From NCBI RefSeq assembly GCF_001317345.1, contig NZ_JXCG01000001.1, positions 186,001 through 250,000 on the forward strand: a stretch of DNA of 64,000 nucleotides. Reading direction: 5' to 3'. The DNA is from Thermococcus sp. EP1. GTDB taxonomy: Archaea > Methanobacteriota_B > Thermococci > Thermococcales > Thermococcaceae. Below the pieces are notes generated by a model, which was not told the origin of the DNA, searched no databases, and worked only from the letters and a program-made list of their open reading frames with translations. Both the position numbers and the translations under genes were made by a program. Below are positions 8,011-17,005 of the stretch, in pieces. Within the stretch, counting starts at the first letter, position 1, and every line of letters starts with the position of its first letter.

Positions 8011-8652
8011 TCACCACCTCATGAGAAAGTTTGGAAGAGCTAATTCAGTTCCCACGGATTTTAATCCCTCTTTTGGAGGCCTTCCGGTATTATTAACTTC
8101 TGGGATGTGGTCTTTAATCGTGATAACAAGCAGTGGATAATATGCTTTTTTATCCTCATAATACATTGGAGTCCCTTTTATTGGAATTACCACTCTCTCA
8201 AGCGATTTCCACTCAGTGGATGGATTCGAGACGATCAATTTTGCTACTCCCAAACTATCCGGTTCCTCCAGATAAAAGGGGCTTATGTGATATCTACTTA
8301 TAATCCCCGATTCTAGTGTCCCGTACAAAGCATATTTCTCCCTGCCTAATATGAAATGGTCTATAGTTAGGTTTCCAACCTTTACATCAATCTCTATAGG
8401 GGCCTCAACGAATCCAATTAAAGAATCCTGTGGAGGAAGTACAACTGGTTCCTTAAATTTTATCATGAGAAGTTTTACTCCATAACCAGTTGCAGGAGAG
8501 GGCAATATTCTGAGCTTTTCTTCACTATTTTTAATAAGTCTCTCCACATTGTCCCGCCTATACCTGATGACTCCACCTTTGTCCTCAAGGAGATGGATTT
8601 TTCTCCCGGCAATTCGTATAAACTTAGTTTTTAATTCATGTTCCTCAAACAT
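8011..8652 (-). CDS. DUF432 domain protein, partner of MscS
   Basis: 213-residue soluble protein resembling archaeal DUF432 (MFEEHELKTKFIRIAGRKI at the N-terminus, VVLPPQDSLIGFVEAPIEI in the middle). ATG 8652 is chosen because a TATA element (TTATAT, minus strand, centred near 8678) is 26 bases upstream; a TTG start 39 bases further out would lie on that TATA box. The message would be leaderless. It is cotranscribed with mscS. Function unknown; the domain often neighbours channel genes as far as I know. Confidence 0.75.
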   Translation of the reverse strand: MFEEHELKTKFIRIAGRKIHLLEDKGGVIRYRRDNVERLIKNSEEKLRILPSPATGYGVKLLMIKFKEPVVLPPQDSLIGFVEAPIEIDVKVGNLTIDHFILGREKYALYGTLESGIISRYHISPFYLEEPDSLGVAKLIVSNPSTEWKSLERVVIPIKGTPMYYEDKKAYYPLLVITIKDHIPEVNNTGRPPKEGLKSVGTELALPNFLMRW

Positions 8653-8687
8653 GTTAGGAAATATGAAAGAAAAGATATAAGTTTTGC

Positions 8688-9776
8688 TCAAATCTTTTCA
8701 AACCCTATGTCCTCTATTTTTATGTGTGTAAAGATGTTCACGCCTTCACTGATAAAAACACCTTTGCTCTCTATAGGAACTGGAAGTGCTGCTGTTAATG
8801 TAGCTTCGCCTTGTCCTTGGGCATTTCCAAAGGTGTATGTCCATCTAACATTAGACACTCTGAATGATTTTCCTCCTAGGGTAATAGTTCCGTCAGGGTT
8901 TATTTCATAGTTAAACATATACCCCATGACTCCCCACGAGTCTTTCTTAGCTTTGTAAAGATCCTCTCCTGCAATTGCCTCCCATATTCCAAAGGTATAG
9001 AAGCCATACCAGCTCGTATAAATATTGCCCACATCAGGAATATTAGAAATTATCCCAATATCTCCCTCCTGATATGGCATTGAGCTCATATCTCCGACTG
9101 CTGCAGGATTATAGAAAAGGAATTTTTGATCTCCATATGTTATTGATATTCCAATAACATCTCCGCCCCCCATGTATACTGCTCCATATAGTGTCATGAA
9201 GTCAAGAGAAGGTAGAAGGAAGAATGTATCACTATCTTTAGTCCTCTCCTTTACCCAAACTTTAAATTCTAGTGGATTTTCCATCCCCTCCCCTTTAATG
9301 GGGGTTATCTTTCCATAATATTCATAGACTTCAAATTCGCCTAGATCAACCTTCTGCTGTTCTCCTGTCTCCATATTAATCTGATTTCCATATACATGTA
9401 TTTTCACTTTTCCACGTTTCTTTTCCACTTCATATTCGTAAATCTCTCCTCCTTCTTCCGTTCTAACCCGAAGATAGTATTTAATGTAAACTATCAGATA
9501 CTGTTCCCCATCTATTGTTACTGGATGATAAGCATCCCAAGGAGTTTCCCAAATTGCAGGAGCTTGAGTTTCGGTGGAGGTTTCTGGTGGAGACTCCGTT
9601 GTGGTATACTCCTCAGTTTCTGTGACAGACTCACTTTGACTTTCAGTATAGCTTTCTATGACACTGCTTGCTTCTTCCTTAATGCTCTCAGTAATCTTTT
9701 CCCCACCTATACAGCCGCTAATTATCACAAGCCCTACTAAAAGCAGGGCCAGAGTGTAGCCAATTTTCCTCATCAT
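8688..9776 (-). CDS. secreted lipoprotein, unknown function
   Basis: About 362 residues. The N-terminus is a lipoprotein signal with lipobox VIISGCIGG, so the mature protein would be anchored to the outer face of the membrane by a lipid on cysteine. A linker of about 50 residues rich in Ser, Thr and Glu (typical of O-glycosylated archaeal stalks) leads to a beta-rich globular part of about 290 residues without recognised family. ATG 9776 has a GGGGTGGG site. The gene lies upstream of DUF432-mscS on the same strand, but that pair has its own promoter. Confidence 0.75.
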   Translation of the reverse strand: MMRKIGYTLALLLVGLVIISGCIGGEKITESIKEEASSVIESYTESQSESVTETEEYTTTESPPETSTETQAPAIWETPWDAYHPVTIDGEQYLIVYIKYYLRVRTEEGGEIYEYEVEKKRGKVKIHVYGNQINMETGEQQKVDLGEFEVYEYYGKITPIKGEGMENPLEFKVWVKERTKDSDTFFLLPSLDFMTLYGAVYMGGGDVIGISITYGDQKFLFYNPAAVGDMSSMPYQEGDIGIISNIPDVGNIYTSWYGFYTFGIWEAIAGEDLYKAKKDSWGVMGYMFNYEINPDGTITLGGKSFRVSNVRWTYTFGNAQGQGEATLTAALPVPIESKGVFISEGVNIFTHIKIEDIGFEKI

Positions 9777-9791
9777 TCCCACCCCTAAGAA

Positions 9792-9813
9792 GTCCGCAAA
9801 AAACAAAGCGGAC
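9792..9813. promoter_or_regulatory. inverted repeat at the lipoprotein gene transcription start
   Basis: GTCCGC (9792-9797) and GCGGAC (9808-9813) form a 6-bp inverted repeat with a 10-base AT-rich gap. A minus-strand TATA-like run (TTTTTATACTATA) lies around 9818-9832, so the repeat covers the expected start site. It may be an operator or a 5' hairpin. Confidence 0.35.
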
Positions 9814-9906
9814 AAGAATATAGTATAAAAATTATTAAGGCACGTAAGTATAAATAGTTTTCTAAATCTTCAAATAAATTCCCAAGATCAAAAAAGAATC
9901 TAATGG

Positions 9907-10569
9907 TTAAGATTTTAATAGATGCGGATTCTCCAAAATTTCAAAGAAGGATATCCACCTCAGCCCTCTATCTTCTGCTATCATCTTTGGTATGTCAACA
10001 GCTAGGGGCACTTTTTGGATCACCGCAATATCCGAACTTGCAACTACTTCAAACCTCTTTAAATCATGATCTGGAGCTTTAGATAGCTCGACTTTTCCAG
10101 GAACCTTGAACCTCACCATGATTTCTTCAGTTAACTTAGCTATTTCTCCACTTCTGCTCACAGGAGAATCGTATAAAAACCATACTTCTTTAACCCCCAT
10201 ATTACTCAAAAACCCTACCAGTAGCTCAAGGATTTTTGACGTATCCTCATGTAGCCTGTAACCTCTTTGATGTTTTAAATCTCTTAAAAAGCCATCTTCA
10301 CATAGAATTGCCTTTCCTTCCAGTAGAGATTCAAGAGTTATCAAGACATTAAATCCATCGATGCCAATAACTTTCCCCCTGAGCCCATCTTTTTTTAGCA
10401 GTTTCCTTTTCCTTTCTTCAATTTCCTTATCTGAGAAAACACATCTCATTAAAAAGTATCTCTCTTTGGAAGTGAGAAGATAGTGGTTAGCCACGAATTC
10501 AAGAGCATACTTTTTCCTATACCCTCGATTCAGCAGATATTTCAAATCCTCGTAAGCCAAAAATAACAT
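9907..10569 (-). CDS. DUF434 family protein (PIN-like)
   Basis: 220 residues with an N-terminal helical segment (DLKYLLNRGYRKKYALEFVANHY) and a central IGIDGFNVLITLESLL motif followed by WFLYDSPVSRSGEIA, as in DUF434 proteins. The acidic GIDGFN and DSPVS positions resemble the PIN-like nuclease fold, so a nuclease role is possible but not shown. Its ATG overlaps the TAA of the upstream HD gene by one base (TAATG), so the two are translationally coupled. Confidence 0.75.
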   Translation of the reverse strand: MLFLAYEDLKYLLNRGYRKKYALEFVANHYLLTSKERYFLMRCVFSDKEIEERKRKLLKKDGLRGKVIGIDGFNVLITLESLLEGKAILCEDGFLRDLKHQRGYRLHEDTSKILELLVGFLSNMGVKEVWFLYDSPVSRSGEIAKLTEEIMVRFKVPGKVELSKAPDHDLKRFEVVASSDIAVIQKVPLAVDIPKMIAEDRGLRWISFFEILENPHLLKS

Positions 10570-11339
10570 TATACCACCTTTTCTAAGATTTCGTCACCAG
10601 CGTGTATCCTAATCCTAACTCTCCCACTCAAAAGAGAGCTTTTAACTTTCTTTGTAAGGATCTCATCCACCTGGAATATCCCAGCTAAATGCTTCATCCA
10701 AGCTTCCACGAGAATAGGGGCCTCATGATCCCCTTCTTTTATCTCCACTTTGTCTATAGCTAATGCGGAAACTGCATGTATATCCACCTTATCCCTCTTG
10801 TAGGCCAATCTGCTTCTTCCCTCCTCCATATCACAGCCATCTGCTATGGTGACACAGCTCCCCTCAATTGTCGTACATGGAACAGCTTCATCATGGGTGT
10901 AGATGGCATTTAAAGTAAGTGCCTTTAGAAGAAGCCAATCTTCCTTCTCGAATTTTTTAGCGAGGTCATCTACCATGGGTTCAGCCAAAAGAACACTAAA
11001 CTGATAGTGATTATCCCTGTGAATCATATTTCCGATATCATGAAACAGGGCTCCAAAAGCCACTATAAACTTGCTCCATTCAAAAGACTTACCGAGTTGC
11101 TCAGCTGTAGTCTTGATTCCAAACCTTTTGAGAATATTCAAGACCTCAAGAGCTCTTCTTGTAGTTAAAAGCACATGTATAGCACCATGATCATTAAACC
11201 GATAAATATTGAGGACTATGTAGTTTGTTGTATCAAAATAGTGCCTATATTCCCTGTAAGTCATCTCATAAAGAGAGTAAAGTTCATCATTCTCTAAAAG
11301 CCTCTTTATCTCACCCAAAAGCTGTTCTTCGGTGTACAT
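10569..11339 (-). CDS. HD-domain metal-dependent phosphohydrolase
   Basis: 256 residues. The metal-binding histidines and the HD doublet are visible: HGAIHVLLTTRRALEVL near residue 51, ALFHDIGNMIHRDNHYQF near 97, then YTHDEAVPC and a late DGCDM motif. HD proteins hydrolyse phosphate esters, including nucleotides; the substrate here is unknown. It is the first gene of a two-gene operon with DUF434 and starts 84 bases downstream of tRNA-Gln on the same strand, with a GAGGTGAG site. Confidence 0.8.
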   Translation of the reverse strand: MYTEEQLLGEIKRLLENDELYSLYEMTYREYRHYFDTTNYIVLNIYRFNDHGAIHVLLTTRRALEVLNILKRFGIKTTAEQLGKSFEWSKFIVAFGALFHDIGNMIHRDNHYQFSVLLAEPMVDDLAKKFEKEDWLLLKALTLNAIYTHDEAVPCTTIEGSCVTIADGCDMEEGRSRLAYKRDKVDIHAVSALAIDKVEIKEGDHEAPILVEAWMKHLAGIFQVDEILTKKVKSSLLSGRVRIRIHAGDEILEKVV

Positions 11340-11422
11340 TTTCTCACCTCCGTATCTAGAAGGAATTCATTGAATTTAAAAGTTTTTGAAGAGAAGAAAT
11401 AAGAATCTGGAGCCCAGCGATT

Positions 11423-11498
11423 TGGTAGCCCCGCGGGGATTCGAACCCCGGTCGCGGGATCCAGAGTCCCGCATGCTTGGCCGCTACACCACGGGGCT
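11423..11498 (-). tRNA. tRNA-Gln (anticodon CTG)
   Basis: Minus strand. A 7-bp acceptor stem AGCCCCG/CGGGGCT, discriminator A and encoded CCA (11423-11425). The anticodon stem CGGGA/TCCCG encloses loop CTCTGGA, giving anticodon CTG (codon CAG). The T-arm has GGTTCGAATCC. No intron. A TATA box lies about 30 bases upstream. Confidence 0.97.
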
Positions 11499-11525
11499 GC
11501 GCCCGATGTTAAGTTAAGTGAGGGA

Positions 11526-11533
11526 TTTATAAA
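11526..11533 (-). promoter_or_regulatory. TATA box of tRNA-Gln
   Basis: TTTATAAA reads the same on both strands and is centred about 31 bases before the tRNA 5' end, suiting a short 5' leader. Confidence 0.6.
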
Positions 11534-11559
11534 CCTTACCAGTACCAAGAAAATATATC

Positions 11560-11581
11560 TTTTAACACTTTTTTGTTAATT
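11560..11581 (+). promoter_or_regulatory. purine-type operator before the formate dehydrogenase gene
   Basis: TTTTAACAC-tttt-TTGTTAATT matches the 9-4-9 inverted repeat found before the purine genes of this window (consensus TTTTAACAT-N4-ATGTTAAAA) at 14 of 18 arm positions. A much weaker second copy would lie 42 bp downstream at 11602-11623. The position relative to the start at 11633 is like that before purC and purP. Confidence 0.45.
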
Positions 11582-11632
11582 TTTATTAGAAACATTTTTA
11601 TTTTTGCTATTTAAGTGTTTATCGGTGATAGT

Positions 11633-13645
11633 GTGAAAACAGTCATATGCCCATATTGCGGTTTTGGTTGCAAACTTCTTGTTGATCCTCAAACATTAAT
11701 TGTTAAACCCCACAAAGGCAAACCAAACAGAGGAAAGCTATGTCCAAAAGGGCTTTACGCAATAGAGTTTGCTCTCTCAAAAGACAGGGTCAAAAAACCA
11801 TTAAAACGAGATAAAAAATTTTTAAGACCAATAACATGGGGAGAAGCTATTGAAGAAATTTCCCATAGACTTCTCGAAATAAAGGAGTTCTACGGACCAG
11901 ATGCCGTGGCCTTCATAGCCTCCTCAAAGATCACCAACGAAGAAAATTACCTCCTCCAGAAAATTGCAAGACTCTTTGGAACTAATAACATTGACAACTG
12001 TGCAAGACTCTGCCACGAAGCAAGTGTTCATGCACTTAAAACAACTGTAGGGACTGGTACTCAAACAAATCCCTATGAAGATCTAGAGAACTTTGGAGCC
12101 ATACTTATCTGGGGCTATAATCCTGCTGAAACCCATCCTGTAATCATACACTATATAAAGAGTGCTAAAAAGAAGGGTGCCAAAGTAATTGTCGTTGATG
12201 TCCGTGAGACAATTACAATGAATTTCGCTGATTATAAGTTTATCATAAAGCCTGGCACCGATATAGTACTTGCCAATGCCATGATACATACTATCATCAA
12301 AGAAGAACTCTATAACGACGAGTTCATTAAAAGCAGGACTACTGGTTTTTCAGAGATTAGAATGGCCACCATGAAATATACCCCTCAATATGCAGAAAAA
12401 GTTACTGGAGTCCCTGCATCACTTATCCAAAAGGCTGCAAAAGACTTTGCTTTAGCTGGAAGCGGAGCCATTATGTGGGGCATGGGGGTAACCCAACATG
12501 TTTCTGGAGTTGAAAACGTCCTTGCTATTATAGACCTTGCTCTTCTTCTGGGATATATTGGAAATAAGGGTGGCCTTTATCCAATGCGAGGACAAAACAA
12601 TGTCCAAGGAGCAGCTTATATGGGTGCCCTTAGTGAATTTTTACCTGGATACATACCTCTAGAAAATGAAAAGTTTAGGAAAAGAGTTGCCTCACTCTGG
12701 GGTGTTGAGGATCTTCCAACAGAAAGAGGTCTCTACTTAACTGAACTTTGGGACGCAATAGAAAGAGGAGACATAAAAGCGCTTTATATCGTGGGGGAGA
12801 ATCCTGCCGTTAGTGAGGCCAACTTCACCAGGGTTAGAAAAGCCCTCAGAAAGCTAGATCTTTTGGTGGTACAAGATTTGTTCATTACACGTACAGCTAA
12901 GTATGCCCATTATATTCTCCCTGCTTCAGCTTTTTGTGAAAAAGAAGGCTCCTACATGAACAGTGAACGCAGGCTCCAATGGAGTGAGAAAGTTTACGAG
13001 CCTCTAGCAGACTCTAAACCTGACTGGGAGATACTAACACTACTAGGAAAGGCTCTTGGATTGCCTGGCTTTGAGTACTCTAGCGTGGAGGAAATAACAG
13101 AAGAATACTTCCACTTATTTCCCGAACTAGAAGAGAAGAGCGTAAAAGATCTTAAAGAAGGAAAAGAAATGTTTTTACCAAAGAAAAGACTTCACACATG
13201 GGAGTTTGCAACTCCAGATGGGAAAGCACGATTTATAGCTGTGGAACAAATTCCTCCATGGGAGAGCACCAACGGAGAATATCCATTCGCCCTAACAACA
13301 GTAAGACTCATAAGTCACTACAATACGGGTGAAATGACATTGAGGAGTCCCTCTTTAACTAAGCTCATGGGAGAACCAAAAATCCTGATAAATGTAGAGG
13401 ATGCAAAAGATCTTGAGATAGAGGACAATGATCTCGTGGAAATTGAAACAAGACGAGGGAAAATACGTATGAGGGTGAAAATCGGAAAAGTAGCCCGTGG
13501 AGTAGTAGCAGTTCCATTTCATTTTAAAGCCAATAAGATTACCAATAATGCCCTTAACAAGGCTGGAACACCAGAATTTAAATTTTCAGCGGCAAAGATA
13601 AGAAAACTTAAAAGTGGAAAGCCCATTCTGGATAATTACCTGTAA
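11633..13645 (+). CDS. fdhA: formate dehydrogenase alpha subunit (molybdopterin oxidoreductase)
   Basis: About 670 residues. An N-terminal [4Fe-4S] motif (CPYCGFGC, then CPKG) is followed by the bis-molybdopterin-guanine-dinucleotide domains with [38 protein letters not shown] and [14 protein letters not shown], and a C-terminal MopB-binding domain. The metal ligand position reads [10 protein letters not shown], a cysteine where some enzymes have selenocysteine. It interconverts formate and CO2. GTG 11633 is preferred since GGTGAT lies just upstream; an in-frame GTG at 11615 precedes that site. No beta, gamma or hydrogenase subunits are adjacent. Its neighbours are purine genes, two of which use formate, and its promoter has a purine-type operator, so formate supply for purines is a plausible role. 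The 3' end overlaps purF by 38 bases. Confidence 0.88.
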   Translation: MKTVICPYCGFGCKLLVDPQTLIVKPHKGKPNRGKLCPKGLYAIEFALSKDRVKKPLKRDKKFLRPITWGEAIEEISHRLLEIKEFYGPDAVAFIASSKITNEENYLLQKIARLFGTNNIDNCARLCHEASVHALKTTVGTGTQTNPYEDLENFGAILIWGYNPAETHPVIIHYIKSAKKKGAKVIVVDVRETITMNFADYKFIIKPGTDIVLANAMIHTIIKEELYNDEFIKSRTTGFSEIRMATMKYTPQYAEKVTGVPASLIQKAAKDFALAGSGAIMWGMGVTQHVSGVENVLAIIDLALLLGYIGNKGGLYPMRGQNNVQGAAYMGALSEFLPGYIPLENEKFRKRVASLWGVEDLPTERGLYLTELWDAIERGDIKALYIVGENPAVSEANFTRVRKALRKLDLLVVQDLFITRTAKYAHYILPASAFCEKEGSYMNSERRLQWSEKVYEPLADSKPDWEILTLLGKALGLPGFEYSSVEEITEEYFHLFPELEEKSVKDLKEGKEMFLPKKRLHTWEFATPDGKARFIAVEQIPPWESTNGEYPFALTTVRLISHYNTGEMTLRSPSLTKLMGEPKILINVEDAKDLEIEDNDLVEIETRRGKIRMRVKIGKVARGVVAVPFHFKANKITNNALNKAGTPEFKFSAAKIRKLKSGKPILDNYL

Positions 13646-14939
13646 GACAGGCCAAACATAGCTCTCCTTTTCCTACAGCTTTTTTTAGTCCATTCACACT
13701 AAGATATGCTAGGCTATCTGCGTTTATGGCTTTTTTAACTCTATCAATGCCCCCAAACGCTGCTATCAACTCATGCCTAGTTGGAATGTCTATCCCCATA
13801 TAACAAGGATGTCTTATCGGTGGAGATGCTATTCTCACATGAACTTCCTTCGCCCCAGCCTTCCTTAACATCGCCACAATTCTTCTCATTGTGGTCCCTC
13901 TAACTATAGAATCATCAATGAGAACTACACGTTTTCCACTGACAATCTCCCTGACAGGAGAAAGCTTGAGTTTTACTTTAAGTTCTCTATAAAACTGGCC
14001 AGGCATTATGAAAGTTCTACCTATGTAACGGTTCTTTATTAATCCCTCAGCGTAGGGTATTCCACTTACCTGAGAAAACCCTAGTGCAGCGGCCCTCCCT
14101 GAATCAGGTACGGGTATGACGACATCCGCATTTGCTGGGCTTTCTCGTGCAAGTTCACGACCCATTTTAACACGAGCTGAATACACACTTACATCATCAA
14201 GAACACTATCTGGCCGAGCAAAATATATGTACTCAAAAACACAGTGATGGTGTTTCTCCTTAACTAAGACCTTATTTTCAACCCCATCAGAGATTAAAAA
14301 CACCTCTCCAGGTGTAACGTCCCTGATATCTTCAACAAAAAGTCTCAAAGCAGAGTCTTCCGATGCAAAATAATGACCATCTCCTATACCATAACTGAGG
14401 GGCCTGAACCCAACCGGATCTCGGGCAACTAAGATTTTACCATCAAAAAGAAAAGCAACAGAATAAGCTCCTTTAACCTCATTAAAGACTTCTCTCATAG
14501 CTTCAAACTCATCACCCGTCTCTTTGAAGTGCCAGAGAAAAGAAATCCCCAAAAGTTCTGAATCAACCGAGTGCTTAAATTTAACACCTTTTTTCTCATA
14601 TTTCCTCCTTAAAGGGAGAAAATTAGTAAGTGTGCCATTATGAGCTACTGCTATTTTCTTCCCACGGCAAGAAGTTTCGAGAGGTTGAGTTTCATTAAGA
14701 GAGCCTGAAGTAGAGTAACGCACGTGGGCAATAACCATGTTTGATTTGAGTCTTGATAGTTCGTTGCCTCGAAAAACTTCAGAGACTAGTCCCCTACCAG
14801 CCAAAGTTCGTATTTTGTGTCTCCATACACTTATTCCTGCACTCTCTTGGCCACGATGTTGAAGAGCAATAAGGGCATAGTATGCCTTCTTAGGAGCATT
14901 TTCGGTTTTGGCTGCAAAGATTCCACATTTTTCCCTCAT
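13608..14939 (-). CDS. purF: amidophosphoribosyltransferase
   Basis: First step of purine synthesis: PRPP plus glutamine gives phosphoribosylamine. 443 residues. Class II glutaminase with the nucleophile Cys5 after a four-residue propeptide ([11 protein letters not shown]), so N-terminal processing is needed. The PRPP-binding loop is [17 protein letters not shown]. Four cysteines ([31 protein letters not shown]) match the [4Fe-4S] ligands of the Bacillus-type enzyme, so a structural, oxygen-sensitive cluster is expected. It is divergent from purC, with two paired operator elements between them. Its 3' end overlaps the formate dehydrogenase gene. Confidence 0.96.
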   Translation of the reverse strand: MREKCGIFAAKTENAPKKAYYALIALQHRGQESAGISVWRHKIRTLAGRGLVSEVFRGNELSRLKSNMVIAHVRYSTSGSLNETQPLETSCRGKKIAVAHNGTLTNFLPLRRKYEKKGVKFKHSVDSELLGISFLWHFKETGDEFEAMREVFNEVKGAYSVAFLFDGKILVARDPVGFRPLSYGIGDGHYFASEDSALRLFVEDIRDVTPGEVFLISDGVENKVLVKEKHHHCVFEYIYFARPDSVLDDVSVYSARVKMGRELARESPANADVVIPVPDSGRAAALGFSQVSGIPYAEGLIKNRYIGRTFIMPGQFYRELKVKLKLSPVREIVSGKRVVLIDDSIVRGTTMRRIVAMLRKAGAKEVHVRIASPPIRHPCYMGIDIPTRHELIAAFGGIDRVKKAINADSLAYLSVNGLKKAVGKGELCLACLTGNYPEWAFHF

Positions 14940-14956
14940 AACTTCCCCTCACAAAA

Positions 14957-15020
14957 TATTGACTTATAAATGTTAATCAAATCCTAGCACTGAGAGCATT
15001 TTAACATCACTGACTTAAAA
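14957..15020 (-). promoter_or_regulatory. paired purine operator, purF side
   Basis: On the minus strand, site 1 TTTTAAGTC-agtg-ATGTTAAAA and site 2 GATTAACAT-ttat-AAGTCAATA start exactly 42 bp apart. Unlike the other promoters, the purF TATA box (ATTTATAAG, 14963-14970) lies on site 2, not between the sites. Confidence 0.55.
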
Positions 15021-15033
15021 AGTTTGCCCTATT

Positions 15034-15097
15034 GTTTAACATTAAACTGTCAAAATAAAGCTTAAATACAGTATAATTTTACATGAACATGGTGATA
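15034..15097 (+). promoter_or_regulatory. paired purine operator and TATA box of purC
   Basis: Site 1 GTTTAACAT-taaa-CTGTCAAAA (15034-15055) and site 2 ATTTTACAT-gaac-ATGGTGATA (15076-15097) start 42 bp apart. The TATA box CTTAAATAC lies between them, and the last half-site reaches into the purC ribosome binding site. Confidence 0.6.
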
Positions 15098-15100
15098 GTT

Positions 15101-15790
15101 ATGGAAATTTATGAGGGCAAAGCTAAGAAGGTAATCCTCTTGGATGACGGAAAGGTCATAATGGAGTTTAAAGACGATGCAACAGCTTTTAACGGGAAGA
15201 AAAAAGCACAGTTCAAAGGCAAAGGATGGCTTAACGCTCAAATAAGTGCCATTCTCTTCAAAGTACTTGAAGAAAAGGGTATCAAAACCCACTTCATAGG
15301 GGTCGCTGGTGACAACAAGCTCATTGTAGAGAAGCTCAAGATGTATCCAGTTGAAGTCGTCGTTAGAAATGTGATTGCTGGAAGTCTGAAAAAAAGACTA
15401 CCCTTAGAAGAGGGTACAGAACTTCCAGAACCAATAATAGAGCTCTATTATAAAAATGACGATCTTGGAGATCCTATGATAAACCATTACCATGCAAAAG
15501 TCCTTGGAGTAAGTGAGAGAGAACTTAAAGAAATCGAAAATATAGCCCTAAAGGTAAATGATATCTTAAAAGAGTATTTCGCTCAAAGAGGGATAATCCT
15601 AGTTGACTTTAAACTCGAATTCGGCAAAAATGAGAGAGGCGAGATAATCCTTGGAGACGAAATAAGTCCAGATACTTGCCGTTTCTGGGATGCCGAAACA
15701 AAAGAGAGTCTCGATAAAGACGTTTTCCGCTTTGACAAAGGAGAGCTTATAAATGCTTATGAAGAGCTCTATAAGCGTCTCACCGCATAA
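15101..15790 (+). CDS. purC: SAICAR synthetase
   Basis: ATP-dependent ligation of aspartate to CAIR. 229 residues, typical of single-domain PurC. Visible: the N-terminal IYEGKAKKV loop with DDATAFN, then VVRNVIAGSLKKR, DPMINHYH and LVDFKLEFGKNERGEIILGDEISPDTCRFWD. ATG 15101 has GGTGAT upstream; two earlier in-frame starts lie on operator half-sites. It is monocistronic, with a T-rich stretch after the stop, and divergent from purF. Confidence 0.96.
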   Translation: MEIYEGKAKKVILLDDGKVIMEFKDDATAFNGKKKAQFKGKGWLNAQISAILFKVLEEKGIKTHFIGVAGDNKLIVEKLKMYPVEVVVRNVIAGSLKKRLPLEEGTELPEPIIELYYKNDDLGDPMINHYHAKVLGVSERELKEIENIALKVNDILKEYFAQRGIILVDFKLEFGKNERGEIILGDEISPDTCRFWDAETKESLDKDVFRFDKGELINAYEELYKRLTA

Positions 15791-15849
15791 ACACCCTTTC
15801 TTAATCTGTTTTTTATATTTTAGTTCCAATATAAAGTTATAGAAGAGAA

Positions 15850-16854
15850 CTAAAGCCTTACCCTATAATTATCAACTATTATCCCCTTATCCTTTGTAAC
15901 CTTTCCAATCTCAAAGCTCGGATAATACTTGTTCAGCGTTTCAAGCGCGTTTTCTTTGTCTTTTTCATCTACAACGACGATAAAACCAACTCCCATGTTG
16001 AACACTTTAAACATCTCATCTAAAGGCACGCCATTCTCGTGAATTAGCTTGAAAATTCCACGTATTTGGGGCATTTTAAGAGAAAACCCATAGTTAGTGA
16101 TGCGCTTTAGATTAAGCAAGCCCCCACCGGTAATGTGCGCCAGACCATGAACCTCAACACTCTCAAGGAGTTCTAAAACTGGTTTGACATAAATCCTTGT
16201 GGGTTCAAGCAGATGCCTCCACAGAGGTTTTTCATCGTACTCATACTCAAGACCATACTTTGGAATAAGAAGCTTACGAGCCAACGTTAATCCATTTGAA
16301 TGTATTCCCGAGCTTTCTATCCCTATCACGACATCCCCAGGCTTTACTTTTTCACCAGTGATAACTTTGGTCTTTTCAACAACTCCTATAGCGGTCCCAG
16401 CTAAATCTAGCCCCTCAATTAAATCGGGCATTACAGCTGTTTCTCCGCCCACAATTGCAATACCTGCCTGCTTTGCCCCTTCATAAAGCCCTTTGGCTAT
16501 TTCTTCAAAAATTTGATCATTTGGCTCTTTAACTGCTAGATAATCAACCAGAGCCACAGGTTCAGCTCCCACACATATCAAATCGTTTACATTCATTGCT
16601 ATCATGTCTATTCCAATAGTATCGAACTTCCCCATTGTTTCTGCCACGAGGATTTTTGTTCCAACTCCATCCGTCGTCATTGCAAGATAAAAACTTCCAA
16701 AATCCATAAGTGCAGCGTAATGACCAATATCTTCTTTTGGTTCGCCAATTTTTCCTCTTCTAAACTCAAAGGTGGCCTTTGCAAGGGAAATAATACTTTT
16801 CAAAGCTTTTTGAGTTTTTTTATCATCAACACCAGCTTGAGCATATGTCAGCAT
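15850..16854 (-). CDS. purM: phosphoribosylaminoimidazole (AIR) synthetase
   Basis: ATP-dependent ring closure of FGAM to AIR. 334 residues, standard length. PurM signatures: [21 protein letters not shown]'D region, [40 protein letters not shown] and [16 protein letters not shown] 16854 is preferred, with GGTGATG seven bases upstream; the in-frame ATG at 16902 is part of the operator region. Divergent from the orphan ATPase gene. Confidence 0.96.
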   Translation of the reverse strand: MLTYAQAGVDDKKTQKALKSIISLAKATFEFRRGKIGEPKEDIGHYAALMDFGSFYLAMTTDGVGTKILVAETMGKFDTIGIDMIAMNVNDLICVGAEPVALVDYLAVKEPNDQIFEEIAKGLYEGAKQAGIAIVGGETAVMPDLIEGLDLAGTAIGVVEKTKVITGEKVKPGDVVIGIESSGIHSNGLTLARKLLIPKYGLEYEYDEKPLWRHLLEPTRIYVKPVLELLESVEVHGLAHITGGGLLNLKRITNYGFSLKMPQIRGIFKLIHENGVPLDEMFKVFNMGVGFIVVVDEKDKENALETLNKYYPSFEIGKVTKDKGIIVDNYRVRL

Positions 16855-16893
16855 GAACATCACCAAGATTTGATCTTGTGAAGAGTTTAAAAA

Positions 16894-16957
16894 ATTTGCC
16901 ATGTTAATGTAGATTTAATATAATTATTTTTATTATTTAAACATTTTAATGTCTAAA
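16894..16957 (-). promoter_or_regulatory. paired purine operator of purM
   Basis: Minus strand: site 1 TTTAGACAT-taaa-ATGTTTAAA (16936-16957) and site 2 AATCTACAT-taac-ATGGCAAAT (16894-16915) start 42 bp apart, with an AT-rich TATA region (AATTATATTAAA) between them. Site 1 also overlaps the region where the divergent ATPase gene promoter must lie. Confidence 0.55.
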
Positions 16958-16968
16958 AATGATTATAA

Positions 16969-17003
16969 GTATCGGAGGCGATACTTAGTATCGGGGGCGA
17001 TAC
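16969..17003. repeat. two tandem palindromes in front of the orphan ATPase gene
   Basis: GTATCG-gagg-CGATAC (16969-16984) and GTATCG-gggg-CGATAC (16988-17003), separated by TTA: two 16-bp palindromes, identical except for one loop base. As DNA they look like tandem operators. As RNA they would be two 6-bp hairpins whose loops hold GAGG and GGGG, the second ending two bases before the ATG. Confidence 0.75.
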
Positions 17004-17005
17004 AT

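Noticed and set aside
11306-11548. 80-residue open frame on the minus strand across the tRNA-Gln gene
   Set aside because: It reads through the tRNA and its flanks; the sequence is explained by the tRNA and has no ribosome binding site.
14985-15020. C/D box RNA in the purF-purC gap (CTGA twice)
   Set aside because: No TGATGA boxes at the needed distances; the region is explained by the operators.
16949-17005. Longer start of the orphan ATPase
   Set aside because: It would encode the twin palindromes as YKYRRRYLVSGAIH; the family normally begins near the ATG at 17006.
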